Positions 19,083 to 27,869 of a DNA stretch of 64,000 nucleotides are shown one piece after another. Both the position numbers and the translations under genes were made by a program. The notes below the pieces were generated by a model. The model made no database searches. It had not been told where the DNA came from and saw only the letters and a list, made by a program, of their open reading frames with translations. The stretch spans positions 289,121 through 353,120 of the forward strand of contig NZ_MCUV01000035.1 of NCBI RefSeq assembly GCF_002873395.1. Direction: 5' to 3'. Position 1 is the first letter of the stretch; the number at the start of each line of letters is the position of its first letter. The stretch comes from Vibrio sp. 10N.286.49.B3. GTDB lineage: Bacteria; Pseudomonadota; Gammaproteobacteria; Enterobacterales; Vibrionaceae.

Positions 19083-19853
19083 TCAATTATTGACTCGAAC
19101 ATTCGAAGACTGCGTCCCTTTAATGATGGTGACACTGGGTGCGACGTAACGTTTTTTATATTTCATTTTTTTCGGTGGCGGTGGTGGTGGCGTATTGGGG
19201 TTGCGCAACGTGAGCTGGATTGCCCCTTTACTGCGCGCACTAAGCAACTTTTCCGCTTCTAAAGGAGAAACCTCAAGCGTTACTGCTCGGACGATCAGAG
19301 GTTTGTTTTCTTTCGTTCTAGCCGTTTGGTCAATCGCTAATACTTTAATATTTTTCAATACTGTTTCGGTGTTTGCGGAATTTTTACCCTTGGTTATGGT
19401 ATTTAATACATCAACTCTATTTCCGGGTAATAGAAAGCCTGCCACCCCAATGACATCATTAACCCGAATGGTTACTGCTCGTTTATCTTCAGGGATCAAC
19501 GTAGCAAAAGTTGAACCTTCACCGTTGACGCCTAATCGGAAGGGTAAAATAATCTCACCTGGGTAAATATTATTGGATGCCACTTGCCCTATTAACTCAT
19601 CTTCAGCAGTAAACTGATTATCACTACGCCACTCTTTTTCAAGTAATTTAGTGGTTAAGTGACGATCTTCTATTACTGTCCCAGCCGGTATTTCTAGCGC
19701 TGCAATGATAACAGGCTCTCTTTCCACTACCTTTACATCAACTTGTGGTTGCAGTTGTGTTTGATTTTCCATCCACTGTTTAGCAAAAAAAACAGCCGCT
19801 AAACCAAACACGATTGATAGCAAGAGCAGTATAATTATTTGACTTCGACTCAT
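19083..19853 (-). CDS. rcpC: Tad pilus periplasmic protein RcpC/CpaB
   Basis: The 256-aa RcpC/CpaB protein has a signal/membrane anchor at residues 4-24, followed by a SAF domain (PVIIAALEIPAGTVIEDRHL) and a second RcpC-type domain with RAVTIRVNDVIGVAGFLLPGNRVDVL, the family signature. The C-terminus has a run of six prolines and a basic tail. Members are periplasmic, possibly peptidoglycan-binding, and link the inner and outer parts of the Tad machine. Its ATG overlaps the stop of the upstream ATPase by four bases (ATGA). Confidence 0.93.
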   Translation of the reverse strand: MSRSQIIILLLLSIVFGLAAVFFAKQWMENQTQLQPQVDVKVVEREPVIIAALEIPAGTVIEDRHLTTKLLEKEWRSDNQFTAEDELIGQVASNNIYPGEIILPFRLGVNGEGSTFATLIPEDKRAVTIRVNDVIGVAGFLLPGNRVDVLNTITKGKNSANTETVLKNIKVLAIDQTARTKENKPLIVRAVTLEVSPLEAEKLLSARSKGAIQLTLRNPNTPPPPPPKKMKYKKRYVAPSVTIIKGTQSSNVRVNN

Positions 19854-21214
19854 TGTGAATCTCCTTGGGGCTCAGTAGTAAAGTAAACACTCCAAGCCTT
19901 ATTCAACATATTCGCTGTTACGATCGGCTCTAAAGCTTCAAATGCGGCAATATCACGACAGATTCCAGCTAAGTCTCTTGGTAAACAAGGGATATAATCA
20001 ACCTGATGAATACGATGTAACTCTAGCGTAGTCGTGATTGCTGATTCATCAAGAGTCAACTGCCTTTCTTTTGCTACAGTGCGCCATAACTGAATGTACT
20101 CAGACTCTGTTAAAGGGTTAAATTGAATCTTATAACCAAGCCGTCTTAAAAAGGCTGGGTCGGCTATTTTTTTAGGGCTTAAGTTTGTTGAAAAGGCGAG
20201 AGTTAAAACAAAAGGAACACTTATCTGCTGGCCATTAGGTAAGGAAAGGTAGTCATAAGAATACTCCATTGGCACAATCCATCGATTTAACAGAGCATCG
20301 ACAGGCATCGCTTGACGCCCTAAATCATCAATAATAAAAATGCCGTTATTGGCCATCATTTGTAACGGGGCCATCCACACTCGATTATGCTCAGTATGGT
20401 TAACCTCTAGCATGTCCATGGTCAACTCACCACCAACTTGTACACTTGGTCTATGGCATAGCACCCAGCGAGCATCATATTGATCTTTAAATACAATGGA
20501 ATCGGTTTTATTTTCTGTTACCCGTTGATGATGCTGAGAAGACAAAACTTTAATCACATTGCCATCAGCGTAAACAGCATGAGGTATGTATACTGAGGTC
20601 TTCAATGCATTCAGTAATCGAGTCGCTACAAATGTTTTCCCCATCCCGGCATCACCATATAATAGAAGCGCTCGACCTGAATTAATGGCAGGGCCTAAAA
20701 CCGAGATAAGGCGCTCAACACCGAACACATCCTCTAAAGATCGCTCGACATCAGGGCGTGTAACCTTGTTGTTTCGAACATCCTGCGCAATAACCATTTG
20801 GGTATAATTGGCTAAGGAAACAGGAGTAGGCCCAAGATATGCATCTTTCACAAAAGCCTTATTCGCCTCCTTAGCCCCTAACTCTGACAGTGCATAACGA
20901 ACATTACCTTGGGTATTACTAGAAAATGTACTACTAAGGCTTGCGAGGGGTTGAAAAACCTCAAGGTAGTTATTTTTCCTCAGATTAAGTAACAATTCCT
21001 CTATCATATGACTGTTTATCGCCATTAATAGCGCCAATTGACGTAAATCAGATTTAGGGTAAGCTGCTAAGTGTTTTAGTATTAAATTCTCTAACACTGC
21101 AACTGGAACATTTAGTTCGCTAAAGGTTGTCGGGACTTGAGGGGCTGAGACTTGAGGAACTGGAGATGTAGGCGTATTAAACGATTTTTCTTCACTGTTT
21201 ACCTGCTCTTTCAT
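19850..21214 (-). CDS. Accessory AAA+ ATPase of the Tad locus
   Basis: The protein is 454 aa. After a Pro/Ser-rich stretch (about 1-35), residues 40-110 look like a winged-helix-type fold (ENLILKHLAAYPKSDLRQLALLM). A linker with YALSELGAKEANKAF follows. The C-terminal AAA+ domain has Walker A YGDAGMGKTF near residue 205, Walker B GIFIIDDLG, and a sensor/arginine region AFLRRLGYKIQF. It is not TadA or TadZ, and core Tad gene sets lack it. Its place between tadV and rcpC, with a four-base overlap to rcpC, says it belongs to this system. The start at 21214 is preferred over 21247 because AGGAG lies seven bases before it. Its function is unknown; an unfoldase or regulator for pilus assembly is possible. 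Confidence 0.8.
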   Translation of the reverse strand: MKEQVNSEEKSFNTPTSPVPQVSAPQVPTTFSELNVPVAVLENLILKHLAAYPKSDLRQLALLMAINSHMIEELLLNLRKNNYLEVFQPLASLSSTFSSNTQGNVRYALSELGAKEANKAFVKDAYLGPTPVSLANYTQMVIAQDVRNNKVTRPDVERSLEDVFGVERLISVLGPAINSGRALLLYGDAGMGKTFVATRLLNALKTSVYIPHAVYADGNVIKVLSSQHHQRVTENKTDSIVFKDQYDARWVLCHRPSVQVGGELTMDMLEVNHTEHNRVWMAPLQMMANNGIFIIDDLGRQAMPVDALLNRWIVPMEYSYDYLSLPNGQQISVPFVLTLAFSTNLSPKKIADPAFLRRLGYKIQFNPLTESEYIQLWRTVAKERQLTLDESAITTTLELHRIHQVDYIPCLPRDLAGICRDIAAFEALEPIVTANMLNKAWSVYFTTEPQGDSQ

Positions 21215-21224
21215 AGCAGAGCTC

Positions 21225-21734
21225 CTAAAAATAATAAAATAAAGCAAGCCCTAAAACAGCAGAAGGAGCAAAAGGCATTTTTTGGCAATTTTCACGGCGC
21301 ACAAAACCACGTTCACTAATAAATATTTGAGTGGACAAGGTTGAATCACGAACCGATGAAAAACCTCTCAATAAGTTAGCATTGGGTCGCTTTAATAGAA
21401 TGTAATCAAATAGTGCAACAACTCCTGCTGCCAATAAAATCCAGTAACTCACCGCTAATAAGTTTCCCCAACCAACAAGAAAACCAATTACACCAAGAAA
21501 TTTTACATCGCCTGGTGCCATTGCTTTTAATAGATAGAGAAGTAATGCACCACTAAATAACACTACACCTCCAAGTAAAGCGCCGCTAAAAGAGTGCCAT
21601 AGCGCTGTACTATTGGTGATAATTACAATGCTGTGTAATACAAGCAGCAGCATGAGGTATACATTCGGAATACGGTGTTCTCTGGCATCATAAACAGCTA
21701 TAACAACCAACAATGCCCAGATAGTAATATTCAC
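21225..21734 (-). CDS. tadV: Tad prepilin peptidase TadV (A24 family)
   Basis: This 169-aa membrane aspartic peptidase has the first catalytic Asp in VIAVYDAREHRIPN and the second in MAPGDVKFLG, the GxGD-type motif. About four to five hydrophobic segments are present. The N-terminal methylase domain of PilD-type enzymes is absent, as is usual for TadV. It should cleave Flp1, Flp2, TadE and TadF. It lies 37 bases after the second flp gene and 10 bases before the ATPase start. Confidence 0.93.
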   Translation of the reverse strand: MNITIWALLVVIAVYDAREHRIPNVYLMLLLVLHSIVIITNSTALWHSFSGALLGGVVLFSGALLLYLLKAMAPGDVKFLGVIGFLVGWGNLLAVSYWILLAAGVVALFDYILLKRPNANLLRGFSSVRDSTLSTQIFISERGFVRRENCQKMPFAPSAVLGLALFYYF

Positions 21735-21771
21735 GTTTCGCTGCCTATATATTGTAATTTTAGTTTAACCA

Positions 21772-21930
21772 TCACTGTAAAATCGATTGTATTTTTGTAA
21801 TTAATGTACCCTGATAGCCTAAGAAAAGGCTTAACAGGGCTCCTGCTAGTAATGCAGCTCCAATAACATATTCAACAGCAGTTAAACCTTCTTCATCAAG
21901 AAAAAAACATTTTACAGCCTGAAATTTCAT
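21772..21930 (-). CDS. flp: Second Flp-type prepilin (52 aa)
   Basis: This very small gene encodes MKFQAVKCFF then LDEEG, after which the predicted TadV cleavage gives a mature N-terminus LTAVEYVIGAALLAGALL. Glu at +5 and Tyr at +6 are the Flp signature (G|xxxxEY). The core DEEGLT-VEYVIGAALL is almost the same as in the Flp gene just upstream, so it arose by duplication or is a paralogous pilin. An AAGGA lies seven bases before the ATG at 21930. It is easy to miss because of its length. Flp2 may be a minor pilin or an alternative major one. Confidence 0.85.
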   Translation of the reverse strand: MKFQAVKCFFLDEEGLTAVEYVIGAALLAGALLSLFLGYQGTLITKIQSILQ

Positions 21931-22006
21931 ATTTATTCCTTACTGTTGTGTCTATTTTTTCTTATTGTCAGAGTTAAATACTTTTATTGATAATGTATAA
22001 TTATTA

Positions 22007-22183
22007 CTACTTGCCAATTGAACTTATTGTTGATGTCAATTTTTCAGCTAAATCTGTTTTTAATGAACCAAACACTGCTGTTAACGCCGCAACGAGTAAC
22101 GCTGCACCAATTACATACTCAACCACTGTCAGTCCTTCTTCATCACGCATGAACGCTTTGATATTATTCAATACAGTTTTCAT
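22007..22183 (-). CDS. flp: Flp major prepilin
   Basis: This 58-aa prepilin has the leader MKTVLNNIKAFMRDEEG. The predicted cleavage after Gly17 gives a mature N-terminus LTVVEYVIGAALLVAALTAVF with Glu at +5 and Tyr at +6. It is probably the main subunit of the Flp fibre. The ATG at 22183 was chosen because AGGAG lies seven bases upstream; an in-frame ATG at 22207 would leave that ribosome-binding site inside the coding region. It is the first gene of the Tad locus, 76 bases before the second flp gene. Confidence 0.95.
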   Translation of the reverse strand: MKTVLNNIKAFMRDEEGLTVVEYVIGAALLVAALTAVFGSLKTDLAEKLTSTISSIGK

Positions 22184-22207
22184 TGTTTTTCTCCTAATAT
22201 TAAGCAA

Positions 22208-22721
22208 TTCATTTTATTGCTACTTTCAATCTAGTTACTGACAAAAGTAATAGTTAGGACTTTTATAGCCTCTTTTGGTACTTTTTTGTCATCGGAGGTG
22301 TATCACAACTAAATAAGTTAATCGCACCCCATCTGGAATACCGAGCGAAAAAGACCTGCGCGAACTCACAATTTTGATCCAATTACGCGACTGAGGCGTA
22401 TTTTTATCCATTGTTTTATTTCCAGGGATTGAAATCTCACCAACTGCACACCATATAAGCTCGAAACATTCATCATTATCATAGTGAATGGAAGCGCCAA
22501 GCGGGTGTTGCCCTACGATAAAAATGTAAAGCAACCATTAGCAAGTAAGAGCTTAAAATAAAATACAAAATTAACTTTATAACGCATTGAAAAATTAAGT
22601 TAGTTACATATTGTACTTAAGTTTACTATTGATTATTTGCCACCACGGGGACTTTCTGCTATAGATAGCCGCCTCAAATTAACTGTATTGCAGTTGACTA
22701 GGTGTAAGTAGGAGATGCGGT
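22208..22721. other. Intergenic region between flp and dksA
   Basis: This is 514 bases without a supported gene. It must hold the divergent promoters for the Tad locus and for dksA; a plausible dksA promoter is listed separately. I could not find an unambiguous Tad promoter. A minus-strand frame of 81 codons (22289-22534) begins without a clear ribosome-binding site, and its product matches nothing I know; I treat it as unproven. Confidence 0.6.
22637..22665 (+). promoter_or_regulatory. Candidate sigma-70 promoter of dksA
   Basis: A TTGCCA -35-like hexamer (22637-22642) is followed, after 17 bases, by TATAGA (22660-22665). This gives a leader of about 50 bases before dksA. Five of six and four of six bases match the consensus. 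It is an inference from sequence only. Confidence 0.45.
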
Positions 22722-23168
22722 ATGCCAGAAACAAGAAAAAAAGCGCTAGGCATCCTAGCCATTGCCGGTGTTGAACCGTACCAAGCAAAAGCAGGTGAAG
22801 AGTACATGTCACCTGAGCAAACGGATCATTTTACAAAGATTTTGGATGCATGGCGCAACCAACTCAGGGAAGAAGTAAATCGTACTGTTAACCACATGCA
22901 GGACGAAGCAGCTAACTTTCCTGACCCAGTTGACCGTGCCTCTCAAGAAGAAGAGTTTAGCTTAGAGCTTCGTAACCGAGACCGCGAACGCCGCCTAATC
23001 AAAAAAATCGAAAAGACACTCAATAAGATTGAAGAAGAAGATTTCGGTTTCTGTGATTCATGTGGTATCGAAATCGGTATTCGCCGCCTTGAAGCTCGCC
23101 CTACAGCTGATTTATGTATCGACTGTAAAACGCTTGCTGAAATCAAAGAAAAACAGATGCAAGGTTAA
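22722..23168 (+). CDS. dksA: RNA polymerase-binding transcription factor DksA
   Basis: This 148-aa protein is close to E. coli DksA throughout. The coiled-coil tip motif DPVDRAS (Asp68, Asp71, Ala73) and the four-cysteine zinc finger (Cys111, Cys114, Cys132, Cys135) are intact, so it should enter the RNA polymerase secondary channel and act with ppGpp on rRNA and amino-acid promoters. The ATG has an AGGAGAT upstream (GTAGGAGATGCGGT). It is followed by a strong intrinsic terminator and then gluQ, as in other gammaproteobacteria. Confidence 0.98.
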   Translation: MPETRKKALGILAIAGVEPYQAKAGEEYMSPEQTDHFTKILDAWRNQLREEVNRTVNHMQDEAANFPDPVDRASQEEEFSLELRNRDRERRLIKKIEKTLNKIEEEDFGFCDSCGIEIGIRRLEARPTADLCIDCKTLAEIKEKQMQG

Positions 23169-23184
23169 TCCTGCACTTGTTTAT

Positions 23185-23209
23185 AAAGGGGGCTTCGGCT
23201 CCCTTTTTT
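23185..23209 (+). terminator. Intrinsic terminator after dksA
   Basis: A nine-pair stem (AAAGGGGGC / GCTCCCTTT with one G-T wobble) closes a TTCG tetraloop and runs into a T tract. Confidence 0.92.
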
Positions 23210-23236
23210 AATTAACCATTGCTTTATTCTATTGAT

Positions 23237-24163
23237 ATGAACAACGAAAACGCCACCACATTCAATCGCACCTCCCCTTACGTGGGACGTTTTGCCCCAT
23301 CACCATCAGGGCCACTGCATTTTGGATCGCTCGTTGCTGCTTTAGGGAGCTATTTCCAAGCTCGATCAAATAATGGGCAATGGTTAGTTAGAATGGAAGA
23401 TCTCGACCCTCCTCGTGAAATGCCAGGAGCAGCAGACCTGATATTAAAAACGCTTGAAAGCTACCACCTCTATTGGGATAGCAATATTGTTTACCAAAGT
23501 CAGCGCCATGACTTTTATCAAGCGCAAATTGACCAGTGGTTGTTAGAAAATAAAGCCTATTACTGTCAGTGCACTCGTAAACAAATAAAAGAGCAAGGTG
23601 GCTACTACCCTGGCACTTGTCGCAATGCTGCGATTAATACACCAGAAAACAGCGCTGTTAGAGTCGTAATGAATCATCCGGTCGAAACATTCATCGATCA
23701 GAAACATGGCGACGTTATTATACCTAAAGCCCTTGCCCGTGAAGATTTCATCATCAAACGTCGCGATGGCTTATTTGCCTATAATTTGGCGGTAGTATTA
23801 GATGATATTGACCAAAAGGTTACTGAGGTAGTAAGAGGTGCAGACCTCATTGAGCCAACCGGTCGGCAGATCAGTCTCTACCATAATTTGAATGTGACGC
23901 CTGTTGATTATGTACACTTGCCATTAGCGCTAGATGTATACGGTCAAAAACTATCCAAGCAAAATCATGCTACAGCGATTGACTTACAGGATCCAAAGCC
24001 AACATTATTGCAAGCAATGCACTTTTTAGGTTTTAATATCCACAGAGATATGAATGACTTAACTATCGATGAAGTGATTAAGTGGGGCTGTCAAAATTGG
24101 CATCTATCGCTGTTAACTACAGAGAACAAGATAACGCCAAGATTCTCAAACGCCTCACTCTAG
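23237..24163 (+). CDS. gluQ: Glutamyl-Q tRNA(Asp) synthetase
   Basis: This 308-aa protein is a truncated glutamyl-tRNA synthetase paralog that attaches glutamate to the queuosine base of tRNA(Asp). The HIGH-like motif is PSGPLHFGSL and the KMSKS-like motif is KLSKQ. The zinc-binding set CxC...Y...C is present (CQCTRKQ...YYPGTC). It lacks the anticodon-binding domain, as expected for the family. I take the ATG at 23237 in place of the in-frame TTG at 23219, although neither has a strong ribosome-binding site. Confidence 0.95.
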   Translation: MNNENATTFNRTSPYVGRFAPSPSGPLHFGSLVAALGSYFQARSNNGQWLVRMEDLDPPREMPGAADLILKTLESYHLYWDSNIVYQSQRHDFYQAQIDQWLLENKAYYCQCTRKQIKEQGGYYPGTCRNAAINTPENSAVRVVMNHPVETFIDQKHGDVIIPKALAREDFIIKRRDGLFAYNLAVVLDDIDQKVTEVVRGADLIEPTGRQISLYHNLNVTPVDYVHLPLALDVYGQKLSKQNHATAIDLQDPKPTLLQAMHFLGFNIHRDMNDLTIDEVIKWGCQNWHLSLLTTENKITPRFSNASL

Positions 24164-24250
24164 GCTATTATAGCCCACAATAACATAGAGCCGATCCATT
24201 TTAGGACTAAGTAATGCAGAGTTGGCGATACCAATCTTTGCCATAAGCTA

Positions 24251-25603
24251 ATGAATAAAAACGACAATACCCCACGCGATGAACGCGAACACGGAGATAT
24301 CGATCTGAATATTACAACTCGCCAAGAGCACAATATCTCACGTAAGCAGATCAGCGATAATGCGCTTAAAGTTCTTTATCGACTGAATGGTGCGGGCTTT
24401 GATGCCTATTTAGTCGGTGGTGGTGTCCGAGATCTGCTCTTAGACCAACAGCCTAAAGATTTTGATATTGCGACCAATGCCACACCAGAGCAAATCAAAA
24501 ACCTATTTCGTAACTGCCGTCTTATTGGCCGTAGGTTTCGCTTAGCTCATATCATGTTTGGTCGTGATATTATTGAGGTCGCAACCTTCCGTGGTCACCA
24601 TCAAGAACCCGATAAAAACGTTTCAGCACAATCGAAAGAAGGCATGTTACTGCGTGATAATGTCTACGGTACGGTGGAAGAAGATGCTGAGCGCCGTGAT
24701 TTCACGATCAATGCAATGTACTACAACATCGCAGATTACAGCATCCACGATTATGCTGGCGGCATGGAAGATCTTGAAGATAGACTGATTCGTCTTATCG
24801 GTGAACCTGAAGTTCGCTACAGAGAAGATCCAGTACGAATGCTGCGCGCTATCCGTTTTGCTGCCAAATTAGATTTTGATATCGAAGAAGATACCGCTGA
24901 TCCTATTGAGCATCTTGCACATCTGCTACAAGATATTCCAGCAGCACGCTTGTTTGAAGAGTCTCTAAAGCTTCTACAATCAGGCTATGGTCTTGAAACG
25001 TATCACTTAATGCGTGAATACAATCTATTTCAACAGATGTTCCCTCTGATTTCTGAGCAGTTTACCGCTGACTACGCATCACAAACAGAACAGATGTTAG
25101 ATCTCGCTCTCGACTCTACCGATCAGCGTATTGAAGAAGATAAACGCATCAACCCTGCTTTCATGTTTGCCGCTATTTTATGGTATCCAGTGAAAGCGCT
25201 TGCTGATCAAATGATGGTAGAGCAAGGCATGGCTGAATATGATGCCATTATGGAAGCAAGTAATGTCGTACTTGATCAACAAGTAAAGAGCATTGCTATT
25301 CCCCGTCGTCATACGGCTACGATTCGTGAAATTTGGCAACTGCAACTTCGCCTGCCACGTCGCAGTGGTAAGCGTGCATTTAGACTCATGGAACTGAATA
25401 AATTCCGTGCTGGTTACGATTTCCTCGCAATGCGTGGTGAGATCGAAGGTGGTGAAACCGCAAAATTAGCCAAATGGTGGGAAAGATTCCAAAGCGCTGG
25501 ACGAAATATGCGTCAAGCAATGGCAAACGATCTTGCCGCACCAGGTAAGCCGAACCGCCGCCGTAATAACTATCGTAATAAAAAGAGTAAATCGGCAGAA
25601 TGA
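24251..25603 (+). CDS. pcnB: Poly(A) polymerase I
   Basis: This 450-aa class II nucleotidyltransferase adds poly(A) tails that promote RNA decay. The catalytic region reads YLVGGGVRDLLL, then PKDFDIATNATPEQ, with the metal-binding Asp pair; RRDFTINAMYYN follows. The C-terminus is basic (NRRRNNYRNKK), typical of PcnB and useful for telling it from CCA-adding enzyme. The stop overlaps the folK start by four bases (ATGA), so folK is translationally coupled. Confidence 0.97.
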   Translation: MNKNDNTPRDEREHGDIDLNITTRQEHNISRKQISDNALKVLYRLNGAGFDAYLVGGGVRDLLLDQQPKDFDIATNATPEQIKNLFRNCRLIGRRFRLAHIMFGRDIIEVATFRGHHQEPDKNVSAQSKEGMLLRDNVYGTVEEDAERRDFTINAMYYNIADYSIHDYAGGMEDLEDRLIRLIGEPEVRYREDPVRMLRAIRFAAKLDFDIEEDTADPIEHLAHLLQDIPAARLFEESLKLLQSGYGLETYHLMREYNLFQQMFPLISEQFTADYASQTEQMLDLALDSTDQRIEEDKRINPAFMFAAILWYPVKALADQMMVEQGMAEYDAIMEASNVVLDQQVKSIAIPRRHTATIREIWQLQLRLPRRSGKRAFRLMELNKFRAGYDFLAMRGEIEGGETAKLAKWWERFQSAGRNMRQAMANDLAAPGKPNRRRNNYRNKKSKSAE

Positions 25604-26085
25604 TAACGGTATATATAGCGATCGGTAGTAACTTAGCCGATCCTATCACTCAAGCGAACAGTGCGATCAATGCACTAAAAACATTGCCGCAGAGTGCGTT
25701 TATTTGTTCGTCTCAACTCTACAGCAGCACTCCAATGGGGCCACAAAATCAGCCCGATTATATTAATGCTGTTGTCGCGATAAAAACCCAATTAACGCCT
25801 CTTGAACTACTTGATTGCACACAGGCCATTGAGCAAGAGCAAGGGCGTGTCCGTAAAGATGAACGTTGGGGACCTAGAACACTAGATCTCGATATTATCT
25901 TATATGGCAATGAGGTGATCGATTCTGAACGCTTAACTGTACCTCATCATGGTATGGCTGAACGTGAGTTTGTTCTTTATCCACTCGCAGAAATCGCACC
26001 AAATTTACAACTCCCTGATGGGACGAAGCTAACAACGCTAATAGACCGTGTTGATAAAAACGGGCTTAGTATTTGGCATAAATAG
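25600..26085 (+). CDS. folK: 7,8-dihydro-6-hydroxymethylpterin pyrophosphokinase
   Basis: This 161-aa folate-pathway enzyme transfers pyrophosphate from ATP to 6-hydroxymethyl-dihydropterin. The family signatures YIAIGSNLADP, the central RWGPRTLDLDIILYG (metal-binding Asp pair) and VPHHGMAEREFVLYPLAEI are all present. It overlaps pcnB by four bases and is 23 bases upstream of panB. Confidence 0.97.
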   Translation: MITVYIAIGSNLADPITQANSAINALKTLPQSAFICSSQLYSSTPMGPQNQPDYINAVVAIKTQLTPLELLDCTQAIEQEQGRVRKDERWGPRTLDLDIILYGNEVIDSERLTVPHHGMAEREFVLYPLAEIAPNLQLPDGTKLTTLIDRVDKNGLSIWHK

Positions 26086-26108
26086 CCAGATCCTAGTAAG
26101 GATAATTA

Positions 26109-26903
26109 ATGAAAAAAATCACAATTAATGATCTTCGCAAATACAAAGCGGAAGGTCGCAAATTTGCTTCTTCTACTGCTTATGATGCAAGTTTTGCTCA
26201 ACTGTTTGAAAGCCAAGAGATGCCAGTATTATTAGTTGGTGACTCTTTAGGTATGGTATTGCAAGGTCAACCTGATACTTTGCCAGTAACAGTTGAAGAT
26301 ATTGCTTACCACACGCGCGGAGTACGTGCTGGTAGCCCAAATAGTCTACTAATGGCTGATATGCCATTTATGAGCTACGCAACGCCAGAAGAAGCTTGTA
26401 AGAACGCAGCAACGCTAATGCGAGCTGGAGCAAATATGGTAAAACTTGAAGGTGGAAGCTGGTTAGCTGAAACTGTCAGCATGCTTGCGGAGCGAGCTGT
26501 ACCTGTTTGTGCTCACCTTGGTTTAACACCACAGTCAGTGAATATTTTTGGTGGCTACAAAATTCAAGGTCGCGATCAAGAGCAGGCCGATAAAATGGTT
26601 GCTGATGCATTAACGCTACAAAATGCTGGTGCACAAATCGTCCTACTTGAGTGTGTTCCTGCTGAACTTGCCGAGCGCATCACAAAAGCATGTGATGTTC
26701 CTGTTATTGGTATCGGTGCTGGTAATGTAACAGATGGACAGATCTTAGTAATGCATGACATGTTTGGTATTTCAGCAAACTATATGCCTCGCTTCTCTAA
26801 GAACTTCCTTGCTGAAACTGGGGATATGCGTACTGCAGTTGCTAAGTACATTCAAGATGTTGCCGATGCAACTTTCCCTGATGATGCTCATACTATTGCT
26901 TAG
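26109..26903 (+). CDS. panB: 3-methyl-2-oxobutanoate hydroxymethyltransferase
   Basis: The 264-aa protein catalyses the first committed step of pantothenate synthesis, making ketopantoate. Typical segments are [27 protein letters not shown] (metal-binding Asp), GAHMVKLEGG-like [10 protein letters not shown], and [26 protein letters not shown] precedes the ATG by six bases. It is followed by panC after eight bases. Confidence 0.98.
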   Translation: MKKITINDLRKYKAEGRKFASSTAYDASFAQLFESQEMPVLLVGDSLGMVLQGQPDTLPVTVEDIAYHTRGVRAGSPNSLLMADMPFMSYATPEEACKNAATLMRAGANMVKLEGGSWLAETVSMLAERAVPVCAHLGLTPQSVNIFGGYKIQGRDQEQADKMVADALTLQNAGAQIVLLECVPAELAERITKACDVPVIGIGAGNVTDGQILVMHDMFGISANYMPRFSKNFLAETGDMRTAVAKYIQDVADATFPDDAHTIA

Positions 26904-26911
26904 GAGACAGC

Positions 26912-27805
26912 ATGCAAACTTTTGCTGAAATTGCTCTATTACGTGAACAAATTAAACAGTTTAAACGTGATGACCGTACTATTGCTTTTGTCCCAACAAT
27001 GGGTAATTTGCATGAAGGTCACTTAACACTTGTTCGTAAAGCTCGTGAACAGGCTGATATTGTAGTCGTGAGTATTTTTGTTAATCCAATGCAATTTGAA
27101 CGTGCTGACGATCTTAACAACTACCCTCGCACACTAGAAGATGACTTAAGTAAATTAAATGGTGAAGGTGTCGAACTTGTATTTACACCAACACCAGAAA
27201 TCATGTATCCGGAAGGGCTAGATAAGCAGACGTTTGTTGAAGTACCTGGGTTATCTCAAATGCTAGAAGGTGCCTCAAGACCAGGGCACTTTCGTGGTGT
27301 TGCAACCATAGTGACAAAGTTATTCAATATCGTGCAACCCGATGTTGCATGCTTTGGTGAAAAAGACTACCAACAACTTGCTGTCTTACGCCAGATGACT
27401 TTGGATCTTGCCTTAGATATCACCGTTATTGGTGTACCTACCGTTCGTGAAATGGATGGGTTAGCCATGAGTTCTCGTAACGGTAACCTAACGATGGATG
27501 AGCGCCAAAGAGCCCCTGTTCTTGCTCGCACCATGCGTTGGATTAGCAGTGCTGTTCGTGCTGGTAGAGATGACTATGCCTCTGTGATTGAAGATGCAAG
27601 TGACCAGTTACGTGCTGCGGGTTTGCAACCTGATGAGATTTTTATTCGTGATGCAAGAACGCTGCAATCTATCAATTCAGAATCAAGCCAAGCCGTCATT
27701 TTAATGGCTGCATTTTTAGGCAAAGTTCGCTTGATTGATAATCAGGTTTTTGATCTTACTGTTGAAGCAAAAGAAGAGCCTGAAGCAAGCGAGTCTACAG
27801 AATAA
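26912..27805 (+). CDS. panC: Pantoate--beta-alanine ligase
   Basis: This 297-aa enzyme joins pantoate and beta-alanine with ATP. The motif [19 protein letters not shown] contains the HIGH-like nucleotide-binding signature, and [14 protein letters not shown] holds the KMSKS-like loop. The gene ends the pan operon at a bidirectional terminator. The usual third gene, panD (aspartate decarboxylase), is not here, so beta-alanine must come from elsewhere. Confidence 0.98.
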   Translation: MQTFAEIALLREQIKQFKRDDRTIAFVPTMGNLHEGHLTLVRKAREQADIVVVSIFVNPMQFERADDLNNYPRTLEDDLSKLNGEGVELVFTPTPEIMYPEGLDKQTFVEVPGLSQMLEGASRPGHFRGVATIVTKLFNIVQPDVACFGEKDYQQLAVLRQMTLDLALDITVIGVPTVREMDGLAMSSRNGNLTMDERQRAPVLARTMRWISSAVRAGRDDYASVIEDASDQLRAAGLQPDEIFIRDARTLQSINSESSQAVILMAAFLGKVRLIDNQVFDLTVEAKEEPEASESTE

Positions 27806-27827
27806 GTTTTACTTAGCTCAACACATT

Positions 27828-27863
27828 AAAAAGCCAAGAGTATTCGATAACTCTTGGCTTTTT
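27828..27863. terminator. Bidirectional terminator between panC and yadH
   Basis: A 14-base inverted repeat (AAAAAGCCAAGAGT / ACTCTTGGCTTTTT) separated by eight bases has an A tract on one side and a T tract on the other. It serves the convergent genes on both strands. Confidence 0.92.
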
Positions 27864-27869
27864 ACGATA

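Noticed and set aside
22289..22534. 81-codon minus-strand frame between flp and dksA
   Set aside because: No clear ribosome-binding site, no recognisable motifs and a composition unlike the neighbours; probably chance, though not disproved.
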